A DNA stretch of 31,758 bases from NCBI GenBank assembly GCA_013054445.1, contig JAAMPI010000573.1:1-31758 (forward strand), in the 5' to 3' direction. Below are positions 31,758 to 31,758 of this stretch, piece by piece. Below the pieces are notes generated by a model. It saw only the letters and a program-made list of their open reading frames with translations, searched no databases and had not been told where the DNA came from. Position numbers and translations under genes: made by a program. The stretch comes from Cudoniella acicularis (lineage: Eukaryota > Ascomycota > Leotiomycetes > Helotiales > Helotiaceae). The number at the start of each line of letters is the position of its first letter. Position 1 is the first letter of the stretch.

Positions 31758-31758
31758 G

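Noticed and set aside
1..31758. CRISPR array, rRNA or secondary-metabolite cluster
   Set aside because: No regular repeat-spacer pattern, no rRNA-like blocks, and no PKS, NRPS or terpene synthase genes; the DHCR24-like gene and the transcription factor alone do not make a cluster.

Overview
The window looks like nuclear DNA of a filamentous ascomycete (Pezizomycotina; Leotiomycetes is my best guess from protein style, but this is not proven). The evidence is ten protein-coding loci, most split by short introns (45 to 91 bp, one of 175 bp) with GT/AG borders and CTAAC-type branch points, long untranslated gaps, and fungus-specific families: Zn2Cys6 regulator, MIPC synthase, ERMES subunit and NWD-NACHT protein. 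Two ambiguous bases (N at 25725 and 25730) show it is assembly sequence.

Layout. 1-5126, minus strand: a seven-exon boron/bicarbonate-family transporter (BOR1-like), then an alpha/beta-hydrolase (DUF676 type) whose N-terminus is built from six near-identical ATPAQLAEKA repeats. 5127-6689 is a shared divergent promoter region. 6690-18952, plus strand: a Ser/Thr-rich single-pass membrane protein, a Zn2Cys6 transcription factor with a tiny uORF whose stop overlaps the main start, a mitochondrial m-AAA protease, and a DHCR24-like FAD oxidoreductase with a mitochondrial-type leader. 18953-22780 is gene-poor, with a decayed ~200 bp tandem repeat, a possible small two-TM protein and a hairpin. 22781-23824 is a SUR1/CSG1-type MIPC synthase with a GC-AG intron. 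23825-30782 is an AT-rich accessory island holding one NLR-type gene (NWD-NACHT-ankyrin) on the minus strand. The right edge carries the 3' part of MMM1.

How the genes relate. There is no operon or obvious biosynthetic cluster. Housekeeping functions (plasma-membrane transport, mitochondrial proteolysis, ER-mitochondria tethering, sphingolipid mannosylation) flank one accessory, probably fast-evolving, non-self-recognition-type gene. That NLR is the most interesting locus. Its P-loop lies on a 25-nt microexon. Its ankyrin array consists of highly similar 99-bp units, and the N bases and local frame breaks fall exactly in it, as expected if the assembler collapsed a longer array.

Exon coordinates were worked out by hand from splice motifs and family conservation. 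For the major genes the summed exon lengths keep frame, except the BOR1-like gene (one base too many near the N-terminus) and the NLR (two base changes at the N site).
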